NCBI RefSeq assembly: GCF_023631325.1
Contig: NZ_JALQDG010000027.1
Span: 372,001 to 436,000, forward strand
DNA length: 64,000 bases
Direction of reading: 5' to 3'
Source of the DNA: Caballeronia sp. INDeC2
Lineage (GTDB): Bacteria; Pseudomonadota; Gammaproteobacteria; Burkholderiales; Burkholderiaceae
Made by a program: the position numbers and the translations under genes. Below, piece after piece: positions 26,555 through 34,006 of the stretch (positions are counted from its first letter, which is position 1; the number at the start of each line of letters is the position of its first letter). The notes under the pieces are model-generated. The model was not told the DNA's origin. It saw only the letters and a program-made list of their open reading frames with translations, and searched no databases.

Positions 26555-26701
26555 CGCAATAGGCTCCGATGGAATGGAAGGAGGCTGCGCGGCGATCCTT
26601 TCATCTCGCGCGCCGGGGTGTCGATTCGCAGTGCTACGGTGTGCCGGGATTCTTCCAGAGTCTATTGTTATGAGTGTTTTCAAACGCGTCAGGACTCAGC
26701 G

Positions 26702-27211
26702 CTAATCCGACAAACGCTGATAAAAAAGCAGATCGAGTTCCGGCGCCTTGCCCGTCAACGCGGTGAGGAGCGCGTGCGCCTGCCCGCGATGGTGCGTCTG
26801 ATGATTGAACCAGTGCGCGAGCGCGGGCATGAGCGGCTGCGTCATCACGTCGGGCGTCGATACGCGCTTGTAGCTGATGGCGCCGCCCAGCGCCTGCGGC
26901 GTGAGACCCGTCACGTAATCGACGATGCGCGCGTCTTCTTCGCGGCGCGCCGCTTCGAGCGCCGGGAGTGTGTCGAAGAGAATCGCGTCCAGCCGCTCGG
27001 GGGCCGCGCCTTCGCCGGTGAAGCGATGCATCCACACGCGGTCGGTCACGAGCAAATGGTTGAGCGTGCCGTGCACGGACTTGAAAAACGCGCCACGGTC
27101 GGCGCGATAGTCGGCGGCGGACAACGCGCGCGCCGCATCGTAGACGCGGGCGTTGGCCCATGCGTTGTAGCGCGCGAACATGTCGAAATGTGTTTTGAGC
27201 GGGTCTTGCAT
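26702..27211 (-). CDS. DinB-family protein
   Basis: 169 residues forming the DinB/YfiT four-helix bundle. The metal-binding triad of this fold is visible as His52 in LNHLL and the two histidines of FNHQTHHRGQ near residue 140. N-terminus FDMFARYNAWANARVYDAA is the usual first helix. DinB proteins include thiol-dependent transferases and stress-induced proteins; the substrate here is unknown. It stands alone between a hypothetical gene and a hydrolase gene on the same strand. Confidence 0.88.
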   Translation of the reverse strand: MQDPLKTHFDMFARYNAWANARVYDAARALSAADYRADRGAFFKSVHGTLNHLLVTDRVWMHRFTGEGAAPERLDAILFDTLPALEAARREEDARIVDYVTGLTPQALGGAISYKRVSTPDVMTQPLMPALAHWFNHQTHHRGQAHALLTALTGKAPELDLLFYQRLSD

Positions 27212-27266
27212 GGCGTTGATCTCCGGCTTTCGCGCTAAATTAAGCGACTACCAAAGATAGCATTCC

Positions 27267-28130
27267 CTAAGCTGCTGCAAACGCTGCGATGTCCGCCGTC
27301 AGCCGCGCGGCATCGCTGAGAAAAATGCCATGCGGCGCGCCTTCGTAGACGACGAGCCGCGCGTCCGGAATCAGGCGCGCCGTGCGTTGCGAGGTCAGTT
27401 CGAGCGGATTGGACACGTCGCGGTCGCCTTGCACGATGAGCGTCGGCACGTCGATGTCGCGCAGCTCGTCGCGAAAGTCGCCGTGGTTGACCGTTTCGTT
27501 GCACGCGAAGAGCGCCTGATGCGACGTGCGCAACGCCATTTCCCGGATCCAGTCGATCATCGCCTCCGATGCCCCCGGCCCGGCGAACGGCCGAGCATTG
27601 TCGGCGAGCCATTGCGGATAGTCGTTCATCAAGTCTTGCTGAAAGGCGTCGACGTACGCGCGCTCGATTCCGTCCGGATTGTCCGGCGTCTTCGCAAGCA
27701 TCGGCAAGGTCGATGCGATCAACGCGAGCCGCGCGACGCGTCCGCTGCCGTGACGCGTCAGATAGCGCACCGCTTCCGCGCCGCCCATCGAATAGCCGAC
27801 GAGCGTGACATCCGAAAGATCGAGCGCGTCGATGATGGCGCCGAGATCGTCCGCGAGCGTGTCGTAATCGTAGCCGCCGCCCGGATCGCTCGAACGTCCG
27901 TGGCCGCGCCTGTCGTACGCAATGCAGCGAAAGCCCTGGCGCGCGAGCGGCAGCATCTGATACGCCCACATGTCGCCCGGCAGCGAATAGCTGGGCACGA
28001 ACACGATGGTCTTGCCGTTGCCGCGCGAGCCTTCGGGCCGCCAGTCGCGATAGAAAAGCTCGACGCCGCCGGCGGTCGCAACATAACCCGGGCGGGCGAT
28101 TTCAGCGTGGAATCGATGATGTGCGGGCAT
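27267..28130 (-). CDS. Alpha/beta hydrolase
   Basis: 287 residues with the nucleophile elbow GYSMGG (Ser114), an oxyanion region after strand 3 (VPSYSLPGDMW), acid residue in QGDRDVSNPLE and catalytic His in GAPHGIFLSD. RRGHGRSSDPGGGYDYDTLADDL before the elbow matches the haloperoxidase/esterase (non-heme chloroperoxidase-like) subgroup, which usually acts as an esterase or lactonase. No upstream operon partner is seen; a candidate small RNA lies about 90 bases upstream on the same strand. Confidence 0.88.
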   Translation of the reverse strand: MPAHHRFHAEIARPGYVATAGGVELFYRDWRPEGSRGNGKTIVFVPSYSLPGDMWAYQMLPLARQGFRCIAYDRRGHGRSSDPGGGYDYDTLADDLGAIIDALDLSDVTLVGYSMGGAEAVRYLTRHGSGRVARLALIASTLPMLAKTPDNPDGIERAYVDAFQQDLMNDYPQWLADNARPFAGPGASEAMIDWIREMALRTSHQALFACNETVNHGDFRDELRDIDVPTLIVQGDRDVSNPLELTSQRTARLIPDARLVVYEGAPHGIFLSDAARLTADIAAFAAA

Positions 28131-28218
28131 GTCCGTCTCCTTGTCGATGATCGGTGTGATTGCATCGTCGCAGGAGGACGTGAGCCGGGCAATTACCCCG
28201 AAGGTAATAGGCCGCGTG

Positions 28219-28246
28219 CAAAAAGACGCCGCCTAAAGAGGCGGCG
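28219..28246 (-). terminator. Rho-independent terminator of the small RNA candidate
   Basis: Minus-strand hairpin CGCCGCC/GGCGGCG with a six-base loop followed by GTCTTTTTG. It lies 282 bases beyond the lipoprotein stop and just before the hydrolase gene. Confidence 0.85.
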
Positions 28247-28307
28247 GGAGGGCGTCCGCGTGTGGGCTCGATGATCGAGAGCGGACGCTTGAGGAGACAG
28301 GACGACT
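28219..28307 (-). ncRNA. Candidate structured small RNA (about 90 nt)
   Basis: Between two minus-strand genes there is a complete unit: a sigma-70-type promoter, a start near 28307, a strong stem-loop and an intrinsic terminator. The stem-loop has GCGGACGC/GCGTCCGC arms (28281-28288 with 28252-28259) and an inner CTCGAT/ATCGAG hairpin. Unpaired C/U-rich stretches (CTGTCTCCTC near 28292-28301 and CCTCCC at 28246-28251) could pair with Shine-Dalgarno sequences. No start codon with ribosome binding site lies inside. I do not recognise a known RNA family; it could instead be a remote 3' untranslated region of the lipoprotein gene upstream. Confidence 0.5.
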
Positions 28308-28313
28308 GAACCC

Positions 28314-28342
28314 AGTATGGCAAAGCTCTGCGCCGCGCACAA
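28314..28342 (-). promoter_or_regulatory. Promoter for the small RNA candidate
   Basis: On the minus strand TTGTGC (28337-28342) and CATACT (28314-28319) are separated by exactly 17 bases. This would start transcription near 28307, 60 bases before the terminator stem begins. Confidence 0.5.
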
Positions 28343-28527
28343 TCGCCGGCGCGAATCACTGCATTTCAGGATGGATCACGTGAATCGTTCGATATGCGAA
28401 TGAATCGATCGGACCGTTGCGATTCTTAGGATTCAACTCAGGGCGACTGGGCGCCCGTGGTCGAGCGCGTCGCTGAGGCGTTGTCGGCGCTGTCGGCGCG
28501 ACTCATTGGACGAGCCGCGCCGGACGA

Positions 28528-28992
28528 TCAGCAGGCGTCGGCGCTCGTCAGCCTCGGATAGCCGGGCTGGCTGGAATCGATCGTCGTCACGCACGCGCCT
28601 TCGCCGAGGTCGAGCGTACTGTCGACATCGCGCTTCGATCCGTCTTTCATCTGCACGCTATAGCGATAAACCTTCGCGGTCTGCTCCGGAGTCCTCTGGA
28701 ACAGGCTCGTCAGATCGAAGCTCAGTCCCGCGCCGCCGCCCACGCCATTCCAGCCGTTCCCGCCGATGCCGCCGCCGCCCACGCCGAGCGTCGGCCCGGA
28801 GGACGGCGTCGCGCCCGTCGGCACGGTGGTCAAGTATTGCTTGCCGACGACGCGGCCCGTCGCGAGCGTGCTGTCGGCCGGCAGCGGCGCCGATGCGCCC
28901 GGTCCCGTCGCGCACGCGGCGAGCGCGGCGAATGCGGCGGCCGCGAAGCACGTACGCGCCGCGCGTTGAATTCCTTCTCGATGCAGTTTCAT
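28528..28992 (-). CDS. Putative lipoprotein with Gly-rich segment (154 aa)
   Basis: Signal sequence with basic start (MKLHREGIQRAAR), hydrophobic stretch and lipobox FAALAACATG (Cys at about residue 27). The mature chain begins with a Ala/Pro/Ser linker, then a Gly/Asn-rich stretch GVGGGGIGGNGWNGVGGG and a compact C-terminal domain with a Cys pair (DLGEGACVTT and TSADAC). It recalls the outer-membrane Gly-zipper lipoproteins only loosely. GAGG precedes the ATG. An 8-bp GCGCGCGT/ACGCGCGC hairpin lies about 50-75 bases upstream of the start (29041-29066), within its probable leader. Confidence 0.72.
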   Translation of the reverse strand: MKLHREGIQRAARTCFAAAAFAALAACATGPGASAPLPADSTLATGRVVGKQYLTTVPTGATPSSGPTLGVGGGGIGGNGWNGVGGGAGLSFDLTSLFQRTPEQTAKVYRYSVQMKDGSKRDVDSTLDLGEGACVTTIDSSQPGYPRLTSADAC

Positions 28993-29090
28993 TCCAGCCT
29001 CTTGCGTGCGCCTGCACGCGTTGATTGGCCCTCGAAGCGAGCGCGCGTCTCACGAGAAACGCGCGCTCGCGCCGGCGTGGCCGAAACGTC

Positions 29091-29123
29091 GCGCAAAAAA
29101 ACGCCGCCCCGGAGAGGGCGGCG
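29091..29123 (-). terminator. Rho-independent terminator
   Basis: Minus-strand 8-bp stem CGCCGCCC/GGGCGGCG with a six-base loop followed by TTTTTTT. It lies about 145 bases after the stop of the shikimate-dehydrogenase-like gene and closes that transcript. The segment 29124-29266 between them contains an internal CGCGTC/GACGCG hairpin but no gene I can support. Confidence 0.85.
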
Positions 29124-29266
29124 CTCGTCGGCGATTCGCTTCGAAAACCAGGAGGCCGGTGCGCGTCGCGAGGGACGCGAATGCGCGGCCGGAATGTTGA
29201 ACGAACGCGCGCCGCGATTGAACCAGATTCCTCCGATTCATGGCGCGGCGGATATGTCTTGCGTCG

Positions 29267-30094
29267 TCAGTCCTTCAACAGATACGCGACGATCGCGTCG
29301 CACACGCGGCCGAACATCTGCGTGCCGGTGACGGTCGTGCAGCCGCGCGCGCGGGCTGCTTCGATGAACGGCGTGAGCGGCGGCTTCGTCACCACGTCGC
29401 CGACGAAGGTCGTCGGAGGCAGGCGCGAGACGTCGATCGGCAGTGCATCGCCGGGACGCATGCCAGCCGGCGACGCGTTCACGATGAGGTCGTAGCTTTC
29501 GGCGGGCGCATCGTCGGCGACGCTCACCCCGCCCCGGCCCAGCGCGGCGAGGCGGGAGGCGAGGGCGCCGGTGCGTGCGGCATCGAAATCACGGATCGCG
29601 AGCGATGCGACGCCCGCTTCGACGAGCGCATGGCCGATCGCCGAGCCCGCGCCGCCCGCGCCGATGAGCAGCGCGCGCTTGTTCTTCGGCTCGCAACCCG
29701 CGTCTCTCAACGCCGCGACCATGCCGATGCCGTCCGATGCGCCGCCGTGCCAGGTGCCGTCGGCGTTGCGTTTAAGCATGTTGACCGCGCCGAGAAACGC
29801 GCCTTCGTCAGTGAGCGACTTGCAAAACGCCGTCGCGCTGAACTTGTGCGGCACGGTGACGATGAGGCCGTCGCAGTTCTGCAAGGGCGCGATGCCCGCG
29901 AAGAACGCGCCGAGGTCGTCGGGCGCGACATGCGCCGGAATCACGATCGCGTCGCGGCCCGCCGCTCGCAGCGCCGCTGTCACGCCGGAAGGCGAGCGCA
30001 CCTGCGCGATCGGATCGCCGACGATGAAATAGACGCGCGTCGCGCCGCTCAAGCCCGCATCGAGCGATGCGGAAAAAGAAGTGTCCTGCGCCAT
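29267..30094 (-). CDS. Shikimate dehydrogenase-family oxidoreductase (divergent AroE-like)
   Basis: 275 residues with both SDH domains: N-terminal substrate lobe (FIVGDPIAQVRSPSGVT, 23-39; catalytic Lys84 in TVPHK; Asp121 in GASDGIGM) and C-terminal NAD(P) lobe (GAGGAGSAIG, 145-154). The catalytic Lys-Asp pair is kept, but the usual HSxSPxxHN loop reads QVRSPSGVT and the usual NTD reads ASD, so the natural substrate is probably not shikimate itself; quinate-like or other cyclitol/hydroaromatic acids are possible. An IclR-type box lies 44 bases before the start, matching boxes at the FAD operon and its regulator, so it likely belongs to that pathway. Confidence 0.82.
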   Translation of the reverse strand: MAQDTSFSASLDAGLSGATRVYFIVGDPIAQVRSPSGVTAALRAAGRDAIVIPAHVAPDDLGAFFAGIAPLQNCDGLIVTVPHKFSATAFCKSLTDEGAFLGAVNMLKRNADGTWHGGASDGIGMVAALRDAGCEPKNKRALLIGAGGAGSAIGHALVEAGVASLAIRDFDAARTGALASRLAALGRGGVSVADDAPAESYDLIVNASPAGMRPGDALPIDVSRLPPTTFVGDVVTKPPLTPFIEAARARGCTTVTGTQMFGRVCDAIVAYLLKD

Positions 30095-30137
30095 GCTTCG
30101 ATTGTCTCCTGACGGTTTCGAGAATCCTAATTGAAAT

Positions 30138-30152
30138 TGGAATTGTGTTCAA
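30138..30152. promoter_or_regulatory. IclR-type operator upstream of the AroE-like gene
   Basis: TGGAATTGTGTTCAA fits the TGGAA-N5-TTCCA pattern of the E. coli IclR box (known consensus TGGAAATNATTTCCA) with one mismatch in the second half-site. It shares TGGAAT-x-GTGTTC with the box before the IclR gene at 37257. Confidence 0.5.
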
Positions 30153-30255
30153 GAATTCGTTTTTTCAATTAAGAGGCAACTAACGGTCATGGATTCGACC
30201 GACCTTCGACAAGACAAAGGCAGTTCGGCAAGCATACGGCCGAGCGCGCCCTCTC

Positions 30256-31974
30256 TCACAACGCGTTCGGCTCGTGCGCACCCGCATTCACGCCAGCCGC
30301 CGCGAGCGCCTGATGCAACGTATCGAACACCTTCGACGCCCCAAGCACTTGCGTGAGCCCGTGCCGATCCATGTCGTTGCGCAAGAACCGGTTCACGCGA
30401 CCGAAAATCACTGCGACGCCGCGTGTGCGCAGCGTTTCGATCAGCTCGCCGATCGTGCGGGCCGCCGAGTAATCGAGATCGGTGATCGCGCCAGCATCGA
30501 CGACGAGATGACGCAATTCGCCGGATGCCGTATCGACGAGCTTTGTCACTTCCGACGCGAAAAAATGATCGTTCGCGTAAAACAAATCGGCGCCGAAGCG
30601 ATAGACGATCAGATGCGGCGTGGTCATCGCGCCGGGTTTCGTCGGCATGAACTGCCAGGGTTTTCCGGGCGCGACGGGCGTGAGCACCATCGTGTGCGGA
30701 TGATAGCTGTGGCGCACGTGCCGCATCAGCGAGAGCGCGACGGCGAGCAGAATGCCGTGCTCGACGCCCGCGATCACCACCGCGCCTGCCGTGATGAGCG
30801 CGAGCGCGAATTCGCCGGGGCTCTCGGCGCGGATGTCCTTGAGGCTTCGCACGTTGATGAGGCCGATCGCGATCGTGAACACGATGCCCGCCAGCACGCA
30901 GTGCGGCAGATAGCGCAGATAGCTGCTCAGAAACAACAAAACCACGGCGACGACCGCGGCGAAGACGAGCTGTCCGAACTGGCTGCGGGTGCCGGCGCGC
31001 TCGGCCATCGCGGTCTGCGTCGGGCTGCCGTTGACGACGAAGGTACCGCTCACCGCCGCCGCCGCGTTCGCTGCGGCGAGGCCGAGAATGTCGCTGTTGG
31101 TATCGACATCCTCGTGATATTGCTGCGCGAACACGCGCGCCGCGGCCGCGCTCTGCGCGATGATCATCACGAAGCACGAGGCCGCGACCGGCACGAGATC
31201 GAGCGACTGCTGCCATGTCACATCGGGAAAGCGAAGGGCGGGCAAGCCGCCGTCGATCGGACCGAGCACCGAAATCCCGCGCGCGGCGAAATCGAAAACA
31301 CGGCTCGCGACGATGCTGCCGATCACCGCGACGAGCGGAATCGGCAAACGAGGCGCGAGGCGCTTGCAGCCGAGAATCGCCGCGATCACGACGAGCGCGA
31401 GCACGAGCGTTGGCCCATGCGCGTGCGTGACATGCCCGATCACGTAGACGAGTTGCGCAAGGCTGCGCGAGGACGGATACGGCACCGTCATGCCGAAGAG
31501 GTCGCCGAGCATCGCGATGGACACCTGCACGCCGACGCCCGCGAGAAAGCCCGTCAGCACCGTGCGCGACAGAAAATCGGCGAGAAAGCCGAGCTTGAAG
31601 AGGCGCGCGAGCAGCAGGAGCGCGGCGGTCTGCAGCGCGACCATGCTCGCGAGCGCGACGTATTCCGGACTGCCCGCCGCGGCCATCGACGAGAGTCTGC
31701 TTGCGAAGATCGTGGCCGTCGCGGAATCGGCGGCGACCACGAGATGCCGCGATGCACCGAAGAGCGCGAACGCGAAGAGCGGCAAGAACGCGGTGTAGAG
31801 GCCCGTCACGGCGGGCATGCCGGCGATGCGCGCGTAGCCGAGCACCTGCGGAATGTCCATCGACGCGAGCGAGATGCCGGCGAGCGCGTCGCGCAATGCG
31901 GCGGCGCGGTCGAGCGGAAGGATGGCTTTGAGCAGCTTCGTGGTCGCCGCGGGCGTTCGGGTTGTGTCTTGCAT
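30256..31974 (-). CDS. SulP-family anion permease with STAS domain
   Basis: 572 residues from the ATG at 31974 (a frame extending 39 codons upstream has no homology-like content). About ten to twelve membrane helices begin with the SulP signature region ISLASMDIPQVLGYARIAG and GLYTAFLPLFAFALFG, and a C-terminal STAS domain starts near residue 455 (HLVVDAGAITDLDYSAARTI). SulP proteins move sulfate, bicarbonate, dicarboxylates or other anions. It lies directly upstream of the AroE-like gene on the same strand, 161 bases away, and head-to-head with the FAD operon, so import of an organic acid for that pathway is conceivable but unproven. Confidence 0.9.
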   Translation of the reverse strand: MQDTTRTPAATTKLLKAILPLDRAAALRDALAGISLASMDIPQVLGYARIAGMPAVTGLYTAFLPLFAFALFGASRHLVVAADSATATIFASRLSSMAAAGSPEYVALASMVALQTAALLLLARLFKLGFLADFLSRTVLTGFLAGVGVQVSIAMLGDLFGMTVPYPSSRSLAQLVYVIGHVTHAHGPTLVLALVVIAAILGCKRLAPRLPIPLVAVIGSIVASRVFDFAARGISVLGPIDGGLPALRFPDVTWQQSLDLVPVAASCFVMIIAQSAAAARVFAQQYHEDVDTNSDILGLAAANAAAAVSGTFVVNGSPTQTAMAERAGTRSQFGQLVFAAVVAVVLLFLSSYLRYLPHCVLAGIVFTIAIGLINVRSLKDIRAESPGEFALALITAGAVVIAGVEHGILLAVALSLMRHVRHSYHPHTMVLTPVAPGKPWQFMPTKPGAMTTPHLIVYRFGADLFYANDHFFASEVTKLVDTASGELRHLVVDAGAITDLDYSAARTIGELIETLRTRGVAVIFGRVNRFLRNDMDRHGLTQVLGASKVFDTLHQALAAAGVNAGAHEPNAL

Positions 31975-32136
31975 GCGAGGCACCGTGTCCTGAAGAAGCG
32001 AATCGTGCCCCAAGGATGGTGCGGTGCCAAGGCCCGCCTCCGCTATCGGTAGACCGCTAACCGGGCGAGCGCGGGATTGGCCGGGATGCATATCGTTCCC
32101 GTCGTCTCAAAAACAGCTTGGCTTCGTCGGCATTTA

Positions 32137-32151
32137 TGGAATAGCATTCCA
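32137..32151. promoter_or_regulatory. IclR-type operator upstream of the FAD operon
   Basis: TGGAATAGCATTCCA is a perfect inverted repeat (TGGAAT/ATTCCA, three-base centre) and a full match to the TGGAA-N5-TTCCA half-sites of IclR boxes. It ends 76 bases before the first ATG of the operon whose last gene encodes an IclR regulator. Confidence 0.6.
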
Positions 32152-32227
32152 ATATCAAAGCAAGTTCTAAAAATGCGTGTTTGGAATCGTCGGAGGAACA
32201 GCGATTCGTGACGCGAGGAGCGAACGA

Positions 32228-34006
32228 ATGGTGGAGACACTGGACAGTTTGGGACCGAACGAAACGGTCGATGTAGTCGTGATCGGCGCGGGTGGCGCAG
32301 GCATGTCGGCGGCCTTATTCGCGGCCATCGACGGCGCGCGCGTGTTGCTCGTCGAGAGCACGGAATACGTCGGCGGCACGACGGCCTTCTCGGCCGGAAC
32401 GACGTGGATTCCTGCGTCGATGCACGCGGCGAGCGTCAATCGCGACGATACATCCGCGAACGCCGAAGGCTTTTTGAACCGCGCGGTCGGCGGCCACAGC
32501 AGCGCCGCGATGCGGCGCGCGTTTCTCGATGCCGGCCCGAAAGCGGTCGCGCATATCGAAGCGAACTCCGACGTGAAATATCGCGCGCGCCCGTTTCATC
32601 CGGACTATTTGTCCGAACTCGAAGGCTCGACGCTGCGTGGGCGCGCGCTGGAGCCGCTGCCCTTCGACGGCCGCAAGCTCGGCCGCGCGTTTTCGCTGAT
32701 CCGGCCGCCGATTCCCGAATTCACCGCGCTCGGCGGCATGATGGTCGACCGCGACGACGTCGGCCATCTGCTCAACATGACCAGGTCGTTCGCGTCGTTC
32801 AGACATTCGGCGAAACTGCTCGCACGTCACGCGCGCGATCGTATGAGCGCGCCGCGCGGTACGCGGCTCGTGATGGGCAACGCGCTTATCGGACGATTGC
32901 TCTATTCGTTGCTCGAGCGTGGCGTCACGGTGCTGACGAGCACGAAAGTCGATGCGTTGCATAGCGGCCCGAACGGCATCGAAGCCGTGACGCTGAGCCA
33001 CGTCAACGAGCGGCGTCGCATCGAGGTGAAAGGCGGCGTGATTCTCGCGAGCGGCGGTTTCAACCGTCATCCGGCGCGTCGCGGCGAGATGCTGCCGGGG
33101 GCCGATCCGACGTGGTGCCCAGGCGCGCCCGGGCACACCGGCGGCGCGCAGGATCTCGCGCTGGCCGTGGGCGCGCGCTTCGGCGAGGGTGCATTGTCGA
33201 ACGCATTCTGGGCGCCAGTTTCCGTGCGCAAACGCGCCGATGGCACTACCGCCGTGTTCCCGCACTTCATGATGGATCGCGGCAAGCCGGGCATGATCAC
33301 GGTCGACAAGACGGGCAGGCGCTTCCTGAACGAAAACACGTCGTATCACCTGTTCGGCATCGCGATGCAGAAAGCGAACGAGATCAGGCCTTCGGTGCCC
33401 GCGTATCTCGTGACCGACTCCGAAGGATTGCGCAAGTACGGGCTCGGCATGGTGCGTCCGGGCGGCAAGGGACTCGCGCCGTTTCTCGCCGATGGATATC
33501 TCGTCGAAGGAAAAACGCTCGATGAACTGGCGACGAAGCTAGGCATCGACCAGGCCGGCCTCGCCAATAGCGTCGCGCGCAACAATCGCTATGCGCAGAG
33601 CGGCGTCGACGCCGATTTTCAGCGCGGCACGACGGACTACCAAAACGCCAATGGCGACGCCAACTGGAACGGCCCGAACAAGTGCCTCGGTCCGATCGGT
33701 CAGGCGCCGTTCTATGCGGTGCGGCTCTATCCCGGCGATATCGGCGCGGCGACCGGTCTCGTCACCGACACGCACGCGCGCGTGCTCGATCGCGACGATC
33801 AGCCGATCCGCGGCCTCTACGCCTGCGGCAACGACATGCAATCGGTGATGGGCGGCGTCTATCCCGGGCCTGGCATCACGCTCGGCCCGGGTCTCGCGTT
33901 CGGCTATCTGGCGGCGCGGCATGCGGTGGCGCGCAGCACGACATCTCGCGAAACGCTGGCGCCGACGCTGCCCGTCGAACGTCGAACGCCCGAGCACGCC
34001 AAATGA
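32228..34006 (+). CDS. FAD-dependent oxidoreductase, 3-ketosteroid dehydrogenase/fumarate reductase-type (first paralogue)
   Basis: 592 residues from the ATG at 32228, preceded by GAGGAG eight bases upstream. FAD-binding GAGGAGMSAAL (20-30), the flavin-contact motif GGTTAFSAGTTWIP (about 47-60), and the closing FAD motif GLYACGNDMQSVMGG...GPGITLGPGLAFGYLAA near the C-terminus place it in the FAD_binding_2 group that includes 3-ketosteroid dehydrogenases and fumarate/urocanate reductases. Such enzymes add or remove hydrogens next to a carbonyl or carboxylate, often making a ring double bond. Overlaps the next gene as ATGA. That neighbour is a close paralogue, so the two may act in sequence or as a complex. 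Confidence 0.85.
   Translation: MVETLDSLGPNETVDVVVIGAGGAGMSAALFAAIDGARVLLVESTEYVGGTTAFSAGTTWIPASMHAASVNRDDTSANAEGFLNRAVGGHSSAAMRRAFLDAGPKAVAHIEANSDVKYRARPFHPDYLSELEGSTLRGRALEPLPFDGRKLGRAFSLIRPPIPEFTALGGMMVDRDDVGHLLNMTRSFASFRHSAKLLARHARDRMSAPRGTRLVMGNALIGRLLYSLLERGVTVLTSTKVDALHSGPNGIEAVTLSHVNERRRIEVKGGVILASGGFNRHPARRGEMLPGADPTWCPGAPGHTGGAQDLALAVGARFGEGALSNAFWAPVSVRKRADGTTAVFPHFMMDRGKPGMITVDKTGRRFLNENTSYHLFGIAMQKANEIRPSVPAYLVTDSEGLRKYGLGMVRPGGKGLAPFLADGYLVEGKTLDELATKLGIDQAGLANSVARNNRYAQSGVDADFQRGTTDYQNANGDANWNGPNKCLGPIGQAPFYAVRLYPGDIGAATGLVTDTHARVLDRDDQPIRGLYACGNDMQSVMGGVYPGPGITLGPGLAFGYLAARHAVARSTTSRETLAPTLPVERRTPEHAK

Noticed and set aside
29050-29241. Small minus-strand open frame between the AroE-like gene and the lipoprotein
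   Set aside because: It runs through the terminator hairpin at 29091-29123 and has Arg-rich random composition.
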